From Rhynchopus euleeides (taxonomy: Eukaryota; Euglenozoa; Diplonemea; Diplonemida; Diplonemidae): a DNA stretch of 64,000 bases. Both the position numbers and the translations under genes were made by a program. The notes under the pieces are model-generated. The model saw only the letters and a list, made by a program, of their open reading frames with translations. It had not been told where the DNA came from and searched no databases. Positions 22,601 through 37,600 of this stretch are shown here, piece after piece. The stretch lies in contig OY723260.1 of the NCBI GenBank assembly GCA_963210315.1, forward strand, positions 2,294,001-2,358,000, read 5' to 3'. Positions within the stretch are counted from its first letter, which is position 1. The number at the start of each line of letters is the position of its first letter.

Positions 22601-25600
22601 GGACCGACCGAGAAACTGACCAGATGGCGGTCCCAAATTTGGGACCGACCGAAAAACTGACCAGATGGCGGTCCCAAATTTGGGACCGACCGAAAAGTTG
22701 ACCAGATGGCGGTCCCAAATTTCGGACCGACCGAAAAACTGACCAGATGGTGGTCCCAAATTTGGGACCGACCGAAAAACTGACCAGATGGCGGTCCCAA
22801 ATTTGGGACCGACCGAGAAACTGACCAGATGGCGGTCCCAAATTTGGGACCGACCGAAAAATTGACCAGATGGCGGTCCCAAATTTGGGACCGACCGAGA
22901 AACTGACCAGATGGCGGTCCCAAATTTGGGACCGACCGAAAAATTGACCAGATGGCGGTCCCAAATTTGGGACCGACCGAAAAATTGACCAGATGGCGGT
23001 CCCAAATTTGGGACCGACCGAAACATTGACCAGATGGTGGTCCCAAATTTGGGACCGACCGAAAACTGACCAGATGGCGGTCCCAAATTTGGGACCGACC
23101 GAAAAATTGACGAGATGGTGGTCCCAAATTTGGGACCGACCGAAAAACTGACCAGATGGCGGTCCCAAATTTGGGACCGACCGAAAAATTGACCAGATGG
23201 CTGTCCCAAATTTGGGACCGACCGAATAATTGACCAGATGGCTGTCCCAAATTTGGGACCGACCGAAAAACTGACCAGATGGCGGTCCCAAATTTGGGAC
23301 CGACCGAAAAACTGACCAGATGGCGGTCCCAAATTTGGGACCGACTGAACAATTGACCAGATGGTGGTCCCAAATTTGGGACCGACCGAATAATTGACCA
23401 GATGGCGGTCCCAAATTTGGGACCGACCGAGAAACTGACCAGATGGCGGTCCCAAATTTGGGACCGACCGAAACATTGACCAGATGGTGGTCCCAAATTT
23501 GGGACCGACCGAGAAACTGACCAGATGGCGGTCCCAAATTTGGGACCGACCGAAAAATTGACCAGATGGCGGTCCCATATTTGGGACCGACCGAAAAACT
23601 GCCCAGATGGCGGTCCCAAATTTGGGACCGACCGAGAAACTGACCAGATGGCGGTCCCAAATTTGGGACCGACCGAAAAATTGACCAGATGGCGGTCCCA
23701 AATTTGGGACCGACCGAAAAACTGCCCAGATGGCGGTCCCAAATTTGGGACCGACCGAGAAACTGACCAGATGGCGGTCCCAAATTTGGGACCGACCGAA
23801 AAATTGACCAGATGGCGGTCCCAAATTTGGGACCGACCGAAAAACTGCCCAGATGGCGGTCCCAAATTTGGGACCGACCGAGAAACTGACCAGATGGCGG
23901 TCCCAAATTTGGGACCGACCGAAACATTGACCAGATGGTGGTCCCAAATTTGGGACCGACCGAAAAACTGACCAGATGGCGGTCCCAAATTTGGGACCGA
24001 CCGAAGAACTGACCAGATGGTGGTCCCAAATTTGGGACCGACCGAAAAACTGACCAGATGGCGGTCCCAAATTTGGGACCGACCGAAAAATTGACGAGAT
24101 GGTGGTCCCAAATTTGGGACCGACCGAAAAACTGACCAGATGGCGGTCCCAAATTTGGGACCGACCGAATAATTGACCAGATGGCTGTCCCAAATTTGGG
24201 ACCGACCGAAAAACTGACCAGATGGCGGTCCCAAATTTGGGACCGACCGAAGAACTGACCAGATTGCGGTCCCAAATTTGGGACCGACTGAAAAATTGAC
24301 CAGATGGTGGTCCCAAATTTGGGACCGACCGAATAATTGACCAGATGGCGGTCCCAAATTTGGGACCGACCGAGAAACTGACCAGATGGCGGTCCCAAAT
24401 TTGGGACCGACCGAAACATTGACCAGATGGTGGTCCCAAATTTGGGACCGACCGAGAAACTGACCAGATGGCGGTCCCAAATTTGGGACCGACCGAAAAA
24501 TTGACCAGATGGCGGTCCCATATTTGGGACCGACCGAAAAACTGCCCAGATGGCGGTCCCAAATTTGGGACCGACCGAGAAACTGACCAGATGGCGGTCC
24601 CAAATTTGGGACCGACCGAAAAATTGACCAGATGGCGGTCCCAAATTTGGGACCGACCGAAAAACTGCCCAGATGGCGGTCCCAAATTTGGGACCGACCG
24701 AGAAACTGACCAGATGGCGGTCCCAAATTTGGGACCGACCGAAACATTGACCAGATGGTGGTCCCAAATTTGGGACCGACCGAAAAACTGACCAGATGGC
24801 GGTCCCAAATTTGGGACCGACCGAAAAACTGACCAGATGGTGGTCCCAAATTTGGGACCGACCGAAAAACTGACCAGATGGCGGTCCCAAATTTGGGACC
24901 GACCGAAAAATTGACGAGATGGTGGTCCCAAATTTGGGACCGACCGAAGAACTGACCAGATGGCGGTCCCAAATTTGGGACCGACCGAAAAATTGACCAG
25001 ATGGCTGTCCCAAATTTGGGACCGACCGAAGAACTGACCAGATGGCGGTCCCAAATTTGGGACCGACCGAAAAACTGACCAGATGGCGGTCCCAAATTTG
25101 GGACCGACTGAAAAATTGACCAGATGGTGGTCCCAAATTTGGGACCGACCGAAGAATTGACCAGATGGCGGTCCCAAATTTGGGACCGACCGAGAAACTG
25201 ACCAGATGGCGGTCCCAAATTTGGGACCGACCGAAACATTGACCAGATGGTGGTCCCAAATTTGGGACCGACCGAAAAATTGACCAGATGGCGGTCCCAA
25301 ATTTGGGACCGACCGAGAAACTGACCAGATGGCGGTCCCAAATTTGGGACCGACCGAAACATTGACCAGATGGCGGTCCCAAATTTGGGACCGACTGAAC
25401 AATTGACCAGATGGTGGTCCCAAATTTGGGACCGACCGAAAAATTGACCAGATGGCGGTCCCAAATTTGGGACCGACCGAGAAACTGACCAGATGGCGGT
25501 CCCAAATTTGGGACCGACCGAAAAATTGACCAGATGGCGGTCCCAAATTTGGGACCGACCGAAAAACTGACCAGATGGTGGTCCCAAATTTGGGACCGAC

Positions 25601-28600
25601 CGAAGAAGTGACCAGATGGCGGTCCCAAATTTGCGACCGACCGAAAAACTGACCAGATGGTGGTCCCAAATTTGGGACCGACCGAAAAACTGACCAGATG
25701 GTGGTCCCAAATTTGGGACCGACCGAAACACTGACCAGATGGCGGTCCCAAATTTGGGACCGACCGAAAAATTGACGAGATGGTGGTCCCAAATTTGGGA
25801 CCGACCGAAAAACTGACCAGATGGCGGTCCCAAATTTGGGACCGACCGAAAAACTGACCAGATGGCGGTCCCAAATTTGGGACCGACTGAATAATTGACC
25901 AGATGGTGGTCCCAAATTTGGGACCGACCGAAAAATTGACAAGATGGCGGTCCCAAATTTGGGACCGACCGAGAAACTGACCAGATGGCGGTCCCAAATT
26001 TGGGACCGACCGAAACATTGACCAGATGGTGGTCCCAAATTTGGGACCGACCGAATAATTGACCAGATGGCGGTCCCAAATTTGGGACCGACCGAGAAAC
26101 TGACCAGATGGCGGTCCCAAATTTGGGACCGACCGAAACATTGACCAGATGGCGGTCCCAAATTTGGGACCGACCGAAAAACTGCCCAGATGGCGGTCCC
26201 AAATTTGGGACCGACCGAAAAGTTGACCAGATGGCGGTCCCAAATTTGGGACCGACCGAAAAACTGACCAGATGGTGGTCCCAAATTTGGGACCGACCGA
26301 AAAACTGACCAGATGGCGGTCCCAAATTTGGGACCGACCGAGAAACTGACCAGATGGCGGTCCCAAATTTGGGACCGACCGAAAAATTGACCAGATGGTG
26401 GTCCCAAATTTGGGACCGACCGAGAAACTGACCAGATGGCGGTCCCAAATTTGGGACCGACCGAAAAATTGACCAGATGGCGGTCCCAAATTTGGGACCG
26501 ACCGAGAAACTGACCAGATGGCGGTCCCAAATTTGGGACCGACCGGAAAATTGACCAGATGGTGGTCCCAAATTTGGGACCGACCGAGAAACTGACCAGA
26601 TGGCGGTCCCAAATTTGGGACCGACCGAAAAACTGACCAGATGGTGGTCCCAAATTTGGGACCGACCGAAAAACTGACCAGATGGCGGTCCCAAATTTGG
26701 GACCGACCGAAAAATTGACGAGATGGTGGTCCCAAATTTGGGACCGACCGAAAACCTGACCAGATGGCGGTCCCAAATTTGGGACCGACCGAAAAATTGA
26801 CCAGATGGCTGTCCCAAATTTGGGACCGACCGAAAAACTGACCAGATGGTGGTCCCAAATTTGGGACCGACCGAAAAACTGACCAGATGGCGGTCCCAAA
26901 TTTGGGACCGACCGAAAAATTGACGAGATGGTGGTCCCAAATTTGGGACCGACCGAAAACCTGACCAGATGGCGGTCCCAAATTTGGGACCGACCGGAAA
27001 ATTGACCAGATGGTGGTCCCAAATTTGGGACCGACCGAAAAACTGACCAGATGGTGGTCCCAAATTTGGGACCGACCGAGAAACTGACCAGATGGCGGTC
27101 CCAAATTTGGGACCGACCGAAAACCTGACCAGATGGTGGTCCCAAATTTGGGACCGACCGAAAAACTGACCAGATGGCGGTCCCAAATTTGGGACCGACC
27201 GAAAAACTGACCAGATGGTGGTCCCAAATTTGGGACCGACCAAAAAACTGACCAGATGGCGGTCCCAAATTTGGGACCGACCGAAAACCTGACCAGATGG
27301 CGGTCCCAAATTTGGGACCGACCGAAAAATTGACCAGATGGCTGTCCCAAATTTGGGACCGACCGAAAAACTGACCAGATGGTGGTCCCAAATTTGGGAC
27401 CGACCGAGAAACTGACCAGATGGCGGTCCCAAATTTGGGACCGACCGGAAAATTGACCAGATGGTGGTCCCAAATTTGGGACCGACCGAAAAACTGACCA
27501 GATGGTGGTCCCAAATTTGGGACCGACCGAGAAACTGACCAGATGGCGGTCCCAAATTTGGGACCGACCGAGAAACTGACCAGATGGCGGTCCCAAATTT
27601 GGGACCGACCGAAAAACTGACCAGATGGTGGTCCCAAATTTGGGACCGACCGAGAAACTGACCAGATGGCGGTCCCAAATTTGGGACCGACCGAAAAACT
27701 GACCAGATGGTGGTCCCAAATTTGGGACCGACCGAAAAACTGACCAGATGGCGGTCCCAAATTTGGGACCGACCGAAACATTGACGAGATGGTGGTCCCA
27801 AATTTGGGACCGACCGAAAACCTGACCAGATGGCGGTCCCAAATTTGGGACCGACCGAAAAATTGACCAGATGGCTGTCCCAAATTTGGGACCGACCGAA
27901 AAACTGACCAGATGGTGGTCCCAAATTTGGGACCGACCGAAAAACTGACCAGATGGCGGTCCCAAATTTGGGACCGACTGAAAAATTGACCCGATGGTGG
28001 TCCCAAATTTGGGACCGACCGAAATATTGACCAGATGGCGGTCCCAAATTTGGGACCGACCGAGAAACTGACCAGATGGCGGTCCCAAATTTGGGACCGA
28101 CCGAATAACTGCCCAGATGGCGGTCCCAAATTTGGGACCGACCGAAAAGTTGACCAGATGGCGGTCCCAAATTTGGGACCGACCGAAAAACTGACCAGAT
28201 GGTGGTCCCAAATTTGGGACCGACCGAAAAATTGACCAGATGGCTGTCCCAAATTTGGGACCGACCGAAAAACTGACCAGATGGTGGTCCCAAATTTGGG
28301 ACCGACCGAAAGACTGACCAGATGGCGGTCCCAAATTTGGGACCGACTGAAAAATTGACCCGATGGTGGTCCCAAATTTGGGACCGACCGAAATATTGAC
28401 CAGATGGCGGTCCCAAATTTGGGACCGACCGAGAAACTGACCAGATGGCGGTCCCAAATTTGGGACCGACCGAATAACTGCCCAGATGGCGGTCCCAAAT
28501 TTGGGACCGACCGAAAAGTTGACCAGATGGCGGTCCCAAATTTGGGACCGACCGAAACACTGACCAGATGGTGGTCCCAAATTTGGGACCGACCGAAAAA

Positions 28601-31600
28601 CTGACCAGATGGCGGTCCCAAATTTGGGACCGACCGAGAAACTGACCAGATGGCGGTCCCAAATTTGGGACCGACCGAAAAATTGACCAGATGGTGGTCC
28701 CAAATTTGGGACCGACCGAAAAATTGACCAGATGGCGGTCCCAAATTTGGGACCGACCGAAAAACTGACCAGATGGCGGTCCCAAATTTGGGACCGACCG
28801 AAAAATTGACCAGATGGTGGTCCCAAATTTGGGACCGACCGAAAAATTGACCAGATGGCGGTCCCAAATTTGGGACCGACCGAGAAACTGACCAGATGGC
28901 GGTCCCAAATTTGGGACCGACCGAAAAATTGACCAGATGGTGGTCCCAAATTCGGGACCGACCGAAAAACTGACCAGATGGCGGTCCCAAATTTGGGACC
29001 GACCGAAAAATTGACCAGATGGTGGTCCCAAATTCGGGACCGACCGAAAAACTGCCCAGATGGCGGTCCCAAATTTGGGACCGACCGAGAAACTGACCAG
29101 ATGGCGGTCCCAAATTTGGGACCGACCGAAAAATTGACCAGATGGTGGTCCCAAATTCGGGACCGACCGAAAAACTGACCAGATGGTGGTCCCAAATTTG
29201 GGACCGACCGAAAAACTGACCAGATGGCGGTCCCAAATTTGGGACCGACCGAAAAATTGACGAGATGGTGGTCCCAAATTTGGGACCGACCGAAAAACTG
29301 ACCAGATGGCGGTCCCAAATTTGGGACCGACCGAAATATTGACCAGTTGGCGGTCCCAAATTTGGGACCGACCGAAAAATTGCCCAGATGGCGGTCCCAA
29401 ATTTGGGACCGACCGAAAAACTGCCCAGATGGCGGTCCCAAATTTGGGACCGACCGAAAAGTTGACCAGATGGCGGTCCCAAATTTGGGACCGACCGAAA
29501 AACTGACCAGATGGTGGTCCCAAATTTGGGACCGACCGAAAAACTGACCAGATGGCGGTCCCAAATTTGGGACCGACCGAGAAACTGACCAGATGGCGGT
29601 CCCAAATTTGGGACCGACCGAAAAATTGACCAGATGGCTGTCCCAAATTTGGGACCGACCGAAAAACTGACCAGATGGTGGTCCCAAATTTGGGACCGAC
29701 CGAAAAACTGACCAGATGGCGGTCCCAAATTTGGGACCGACCGAAAAATTGACGAGATGGTGGTCCCAAATTTGGGACCGACCGAAAAACTGACCAGATG
29801 GTGGTCCCAAATTTGGGACCGACCGAAAAATTGACCAGATGGCTGTCCCAAATTTGGGACCGACCGAAAAACTGACCAGATGGTGGTCCCAAATTTGGGA
29901 CCGACCGAAAAACTGACCAGATGGCGGTCCCAAATTTGGGACCGACCGAAAAATTGACGAGATGGTGGTCCCAAATTTGGGACCGACCGTAAAACTGACC
30001 AGATGGCGGTCCCAAATTTGGGACCGACCGAAAAATTGACCAGATGGCTGTCCCAAATTTGGGACCGACCGAAAAACTGACCAGATGGTGGTCCCAAATT
30101 TGGGACCGACCGAAAAATTGACCAGATGGCTGTCCCAAATTTGGGACCGACCGAAAAACTGACCAGATGGCGGTCCCAAATTTGGGACCGACCGAAAACT
30201 TGACGAGATGGTGGTCCCAAATTTGGGACCGACCGAAAACCTGACCAGATGGCGGTCCCAAATTTGGGACCGACCGAAAGATTGACCAGATGGCTGTCCC
30301 AAATTTGGGACCGACCGAAAAACTGACCAGATGGTGGTCCCAAATTTGGGACCGACCGAAAAATTGACCAGATGGCTGTCCCAAATTTGGGACCGACCGA
30401 AACACTGACCAGATGGCGGTCCCAAATTTGGGACCGACCGAAAAACTGACCAGATGGCGGTCCCAAATTTGGGACCGACTGAATAATTGACCAGATGGTG
30501 GTCCCAAATTTGGGACCGACCGAAAAACTGACCAGATGGCGGTCCCAAGTTTGGGACCGACCGAACAATTGACCAGATGGTGGTCCCAAATTTGGGACCG
30601 ACCGAAAAACTGACCAGATGGTGGTCCCAAATTTGGGACCGACCGAGAAACTGACCAGATGGCGGTCCCAAATTTGGGACCGACCGAAAAATTGACCAGA
30701 TGGCGGTCCCAAATTTGGGACCGACCGAAAAACTGCCCAGATGGCGGTCCCAAATTTGGGACCGACCGAGAAACTGACCAGATGGCGGTCCCAAATTTGG
30801 GACCGACCGAGAAACTGACCAGATGGCGGTCCCAAATTTGGGACCGACCGAAAAACTGACCAGATGGTGGTCCCAAATTTGGGACCGACCGAAAAACTGA
30901 CCAGATGGCGGTCCCAAATTTGGGACCGACCGAAAAATTGACCAGATGGCTGTCCCAAATTTGGGACCGACCGAAAAACTGACCAGATGGTGGTCCCAAA
31001 TTTGGGACCGACCGAAACATTGACCAGATGGCTGTCCCAAATTTGGGACCGACCGAAAAACTGACCAGATGGCGGTCCCAAATTTGGGACCGACCGAAAA
31101 ACTGACCAGATGGCGGTCCCAAATTTGGGACCGACTGAACATTTGACCAGATGGTGGTCCCAAATTTGGGACCGACCGGAAAATTGACCAGATGGCGGTC
31201 CCAAATTTGGGACCGACCGAGAAACTGACCAGATGGCGGTCCCAAATTTGGGACCGACCGAAAAACTGACCAGATGGCGGTCCCAAATTTGGGACCGACC
31301 GAAAAGTTGACCAGATGGCGGTCCCAAATTTCGGACCGACCGAAAAACTGACCAGATGGTGGTCCCAAATTTGGGACCGACCGAAAAACTGACCAGATGG
31401 CGGTCCCAAATTTGGGACCGACCGAGAAACTGACCAGATGGCGGTCCCAAATTTGGGACCGACCGAGACACTGACCAGATGGCGGTCCCAAATTTGGGAC
31501 CGACCGAAAAATTGACCAGATGGCGGTCCCAAATTTGGGACCGACCGAAAAATTGACCAGATGGCGGTCCCAAATTTGGGACCGACCGAAAAATTGATCA

Positions 31601-34600
31601 GATGGCTGTCCCAAATTTGGGACCGACCGAATAATTGACCAGATGGCGGTCCCAAATTTGGGACCGACCGAGAAACTGACCAGATGGCGGTCCCAAATTT
31701 GGGACCGACCGAAAAATTGACCAGATGGCGGTCCCAAATTTGGGACCGACCGAAAAATTGACCAGATGGCGGTCCCAAATTTGGGACCGACCGAAAAATT
31801 GATCAGATGGCTGTCCCAAATTTGGGACCGACCGAATAATTGACCAGATGGCGGTCCCAAATTTGGGACCGACCGAAAAACTGACCAGATGGCGGTCCCA
31901 AATTTGGGACCGACTGAAAAATTGACCAGATGGTGGTCCCAAATTTGGGACCGACCGAAAAACTGACCAGATGGCGGTCCCAAATTTGGGACCGACCGAA
32001 AAACTGACCAGATGGCGGTCCCAAATTTGGGACCGACCGAAAAACTGACCAGATGGCGGTCCCAAATTTGGGACCGACCGAAAAACTGACCAGATGGCGG
32101 TCCCAAATTTGGGACCGACTGAAAAATTGACCAGATGGTGGTCCCAAATTTGGGACCGACCGAATAATTGACCAGATGGCGGTCCCAAATTTGGGACCGA
32201 CCGAGAAACTGACCAGATGGCGGTCCCAAATTTGGGACCGACCGAAACATTGACCAGATGGTGGTCCCAAATTTGGGACCGACCGAGAAACTGACCAGAT
32301 GGCGGTCCCAAATTTGGGACCGACCGAAAAATTGACCAGATGGCGGTCCCATATTTGGGACCGACCGAAAAACTGCCCAGATGGCGGTCCCAAATTTGGG
32401 ACCGACCGAGAAACTGACCAGATGGCGGTCCCAAATTTGGGACCGACCGAAAAATTGACCAGATGGCGGTCCCAAATTTGGGACCGACCGAAAAACTGCC
32501 CAGATGGCGGTCCCAAATTTGGGACCGACCGAGAAGCTGACCAGATGGCGGTCCCAAATTTGGGACCGACCGAAAAATTGACCAGATGGCGGTCCCAAAT
32601 TTGGGACCGACCGAAAAACTGCCCAGATGGCGGTCCCAAATTTGGGACCGACCGAGAAACTGACCAGATGGCGGTCCCAAATTTGGGACCGACCGAAACA
32701 TTGACCAGATGGTGGTCCCAAATTTGGGACCGACCGAAAAACTGACCAGATGGCGGTCCCAAATTTGGGACCGACCGAAAAACTGACCAGATGGTGGTCC
32801 CAAATTTGGGACCGACCGAACAACTGACCAGATGGCGGTCCCAAATTTGGGACCGACCGAATAATTGACCAGATGGCTGTCCCAAATTTGGGACCGACCG
32901 AAAAACTGACCAGATGGCGGTCCCAAATTTGGGACCGACCGAAAAATTGACCAGATGGCGGTCCCAAATTTGGGACCGACCGAAAAATTGACCAGATGGC
33001 GGTCCCAAATTTGGGACCGACCGAAAAATTGATCAGATGGCTGTCCCAAATTTGGGACCGACCGAATAATTGACCAGATGGCGGTCCCAAATTTGGGACC
33101 GACCGAAAAACTGACCAGATGGCGGTCCCAAATTTGGGACCGACTGAAAAATTGACCAGATGGTGGTCCCAAATTTGGGACCGACCGAAAAACTGACCAG
33201 ATGGCGGTCCCAAATTTGGGACCGACCGAAAAACTGACCAGATGGCGGTCCCAAATTTGGGACCGACCGAAAAACTGACCAGATGGCGGTCCCAAATTTG
33301 GGACCGACCGAAAAACTGACCAGATGGCGGTCCCAAATTTGGGACCGACTGAAAAATTGACCAGATGGTGGTCCCAAATTTGGGACCGACCGAATAATTG
33401 ACCAGATGGCGGTCCCAAATTTGGGACCGACCGAGAAACTGACCAGATGGCGGTCCCAAATTTGGGACCGACCGAAACATTGACCAGATGGTGGTCCCAA
33501 ATTTGGGACCGACCGAGAAACTGACCAGATGGCGGTCCCAAATTTGGGACCGACCGAAAAATTGACCAGATGGCGGTCCCATATTTGGGACCGACCGAAA
33601 AACTGCCCAGATGGCGGTCCCAAATTTGGGACCGACCGAGAAACTGACCAGATGGCGGTCCCAAATTTGGGACCGACCGAAAAATTGACCAGATGGCGGT
33701 CCCAAATTTGGGACCGACCGAAAAACTGCCCAGATGGCGGTCCCAAATTTGGGACCGACCGAGAAGCTGACCAGATGGCGGTCCCAAATTTGGGACCGAC
33801 CGAAAAATTGACCAGATGGCGGTCCCAAATTTGGGACCGACCGAAAAACTGCCCAGATGGCGGTCCCAAATTTGGGACCGACCGAGAAACTGACCAGATG
33901 GCGGTCCCAAATTTGGGACCGACCGAAACATTGACCAGATGGTGGTCCCAAATTTGGGACCGACCGAAAAACTGACCAGATGGCGGTCCCAAATTTGGGA
34001 CCGACCGAAAAACTGACCAGATGGTGGTCCCAAATTTGGGACCGACCGAAAAACTGACCAGATGGCGGTCCCAAATTTGGGACCGACCGAATAATTGACC
34101 AGATGGCTGTCCCAAATTTGGGACCGACCGAAAAACTGACCAGATGGCGGTCCCAAATTTGGGACCGACCGAAAAACTGACCAGATGGCGGTCCCAAATT
34201 TGGGACCGACTGAAAAATTGACCAGATGGTGGTCCCAAATTTGGGACCGACCGAATAATTGACCAGATGGCGGTCCCAAATTTGGGACCGACCGAGAAAC
34301 TGACCAGATGGCGGTCCCAAATTTGGGACCGACCGAAACATTGACCAGATGGTGGTCCCAAATTTGGGACCGACCGAGAAACTGACCAGATGGCGGTCCC
34401 AAATTTGGGACCGACCGAAAAATTGACCAGATGGCGGTCCCATATTTGGGACCGACCGAACAACTGCCCAGATGGCGGTCCCAAATTTGGGACCGACCGA
34501 GAAACTGACCAGATGGCGGTCCCAAATTTGGGACCGACCGAAAAATTGACCAGATGGCGGTCCCAAATTTGGGACCGACCGAAAAACTGACCAGATGGCG

Positions 34601-37600
34601 GTCCCAAATTTGGGACCGACTGAATAATTGACCAGATGGTGGTCCCAAATTTGGGACCGACCGAAAAATTGACAAGATGGCGGTCCCAAATTTGGGACCG
34701 ACCGAGAAACTGACCAGATGGCGGTCCCAAATTTGGGACCGACCGAAACATTGACCAGATGGTGGTCCCAAATTTGGGACCGACCGAAAAATTGACCAGA
34801 TGGCGGTCCCAAATTTGGGACCGACCGAGAAACTGACCAGATGGCGGTCCCAAATTTGGGACCGACCGAAACATTGACCAGATGGCGGTCCCAAATTTGG
34901 GACCGACCGAAAAACTGCCCAGATGGCGGTCCCAAGTTTGGGACCGACCGAAAAGTTGACCAGATGGCGGTCCCAAATTTGGGACCGACCGAAAAACTGA
35001 CCAGATGGTGGTCCCAAATTTGGGACCGACCGAAAAACTGACCAGATGGCGGTCCCAAATTTGGGACCGACCGAGAAACTGACCAGATGGCGGTCCCAAA
35101 TTTGGGACCGACCGAAAAATTGACCAGATGGTGGTCCCAAATTTGGGACCGACCGAGAAACTGACCAGATGGCGGTCCCAAATTTGGGACCGACCGAAAA
35201 ATTGACCAGATGGCGGTCCCAAATTTGGGACCGACCGAAAAACTGCCCAGATGGCGGTCCCAAATTTGGGACCGACCGAGAAACTGACCAGATGGCGCTC
35301 CCAAATTTGGGACCGACCGAAACATTGACCAGATGGTGGTCCCAAATTTGGGACCGACCGAAAAACTGACCAGATGGCGGTCCCAAATTTGGGACCGACC
35401 GAAAAACTGACCAGATGGTGGTCCCAAATTTGGGACCGACCGAAAAACTGACCAGATGGCGGTCCCAAATTTGGGACCGACCGAAAAATTGACCAGATGG
35501 CTGTCCCAAATTTGGGACCGACCGAAAAACTGACCAGATGGTGGTCCCAAATTTGGGACCGACCGAAAAATTGACCAGATGGCTGTCCCAAATTTGGGAC
35601 CGACCGAAAAACTGACCAGATGGCGGTCCCAAATTTGGGACCGACCGAAAACTTGACGAGATGGTGGTCCCAAATTTGGGACCGACCGAAAACCTGACCA
35701 GATGGCGGTCCCAAATTTGGGACCGACCGAAAGATTGACCAGATGGCTGTCCCAAATTTGGGACCGACCGAAAAACTGACCAGATGGTGGTCCCAAATTT
35801 GGGACCGACCGAAAAATTGACCAGATGGCTGTCCCAAATTTGGGACCGACCGAAAAACTGACCAGATGGCGGTCCCAAATTTGGGACCGACTGAATAATT
35901 GACCAGATGGTGGTCCCAAATTTGGGACCGACCGAAAAACTGACCAGATGGCGGTCCCAAGTTTGGGACCGACCGAACAATTGACCAGATGGTGGTCCCA
36001 AATTTGGGACCGACCGAAAAACTGACCAGATGGTGGTCCCAAATTTGGGACCGACCGAGAAACTGACCAGATGGCGGTCCCAAATTTGGGACCGACCGAA
36101 AAATTGACCAGATGGCGGTCCCAAATTTGGGACCGACCGAAAAACTGCCCAGATGGCGGTCCCAAATTTGGGACCGACCGAGAAACTGACCAGATGGCGG
36201 TCCCAAATTTGGGACCGACCGAAAAATTGACCAGATGGTGGTCCCAAATTTGGGACCGACCGAAAAACTGACCAGATGGCGGTCCCAAATTTGGGACCGA
36301 CCGAAAAACTGACCAGATGGTGGTCCCAAATTTGGGACCGACCGAAAAACTGACCAGATGGCGGTCCCAAATTTGGGACCGACCGAAAAATTGACCAGAT
36401 GGCTGTCCCAAATTTGGGACCGACCGAAAAACTGACCAGATGGTGGTCCCAAATTTGGGACCGACCGAAACATTGACCAGATGGCTGTCCCAAATTTGGG
36501 ACCGACCGAAAAACTGACCAGATGGCGGTCCCAAATTTGGGACCGACCGAAAAACTGACCAGATGGCGGTCCCAAATTTGGGACCGACTGAACATTTGAC
36601 CAGATGGTGGTCCCAAATTTGGGACCGACCGGAAAATTGACCAGATGGCGGTCCCAAATTTGGGACCGACCGAGAAACTGACCAGATGGCGGTCCCAAAT
36701 TTGGGACCGACCGAAAAACTGACCAGATGGCGGTCCCAAATTTGGGACCGACCGAAAAGTTGACCAGATGGCGGTCCCAAATTTCGGACCGACCGAAAAA
36801 CTGACCAGATGGTGGTCCCAAATTTGGGACCGACCGAAAAACTGACCAGATGGCGGTCCCAAATTTGGGACCGACCGAGAAACTGACCAGATGGCGGTCC
36901 CAAATTTGGGACCGACCGAAAAATTGACCAGATGGCGGTCCCAAATTTGGGACCGACCGAGAAACTGACCAGATGGCGGTCCCAAATTTGGGACCGACCG
37001 AAAAATTGACCAGATGGCGGTCCCAAATTTGGGACCGACCGAGAAACTGACCAGATGGCGGTCCCAAATTTGGGACCGACCGAAAAATTGACCAGATGGC
37101 GGTCCCAAATTTGGGACCGACCGAAAAATTGACCAGATGGCTGTCCCAAATTTGGGACCGACCGAATAATTGACCAGATGGCTGTCCCAAATTTGGGACC
37201 GACCGAAAAACTGACCAGATGGCGGTCCCAAATTTGGGACCGACCGAAAAACTGACCAGATGGCGGTCCCAAATTTGGGACCGACTGAAAAATTGACCAG
37301 ATGGTGGTCCCAAATTTGGGACCGACCGAAAAACTGACCAGATGGCGGTCCCAAATTTGGGACCGACCGAAAAACTGACCAGATGGCGGTCCCAAATTTG
37401 GGACCGACTGAAAAATTGACCAGATGGTGGTCCCAAATTTGGGACCGACCGAATAATTGACCAGATGGCGGTCCCAAATTTGGGACCGACCGAGAAACTG
37501 ACCAGATGGCGGTCCCAAATTTGGGACCGACCGAAACATTGACCAGATGGTAGTCCCAAATTTGGGACCGACCGAGAAACTGACCAGATGGCGGTCCCAA

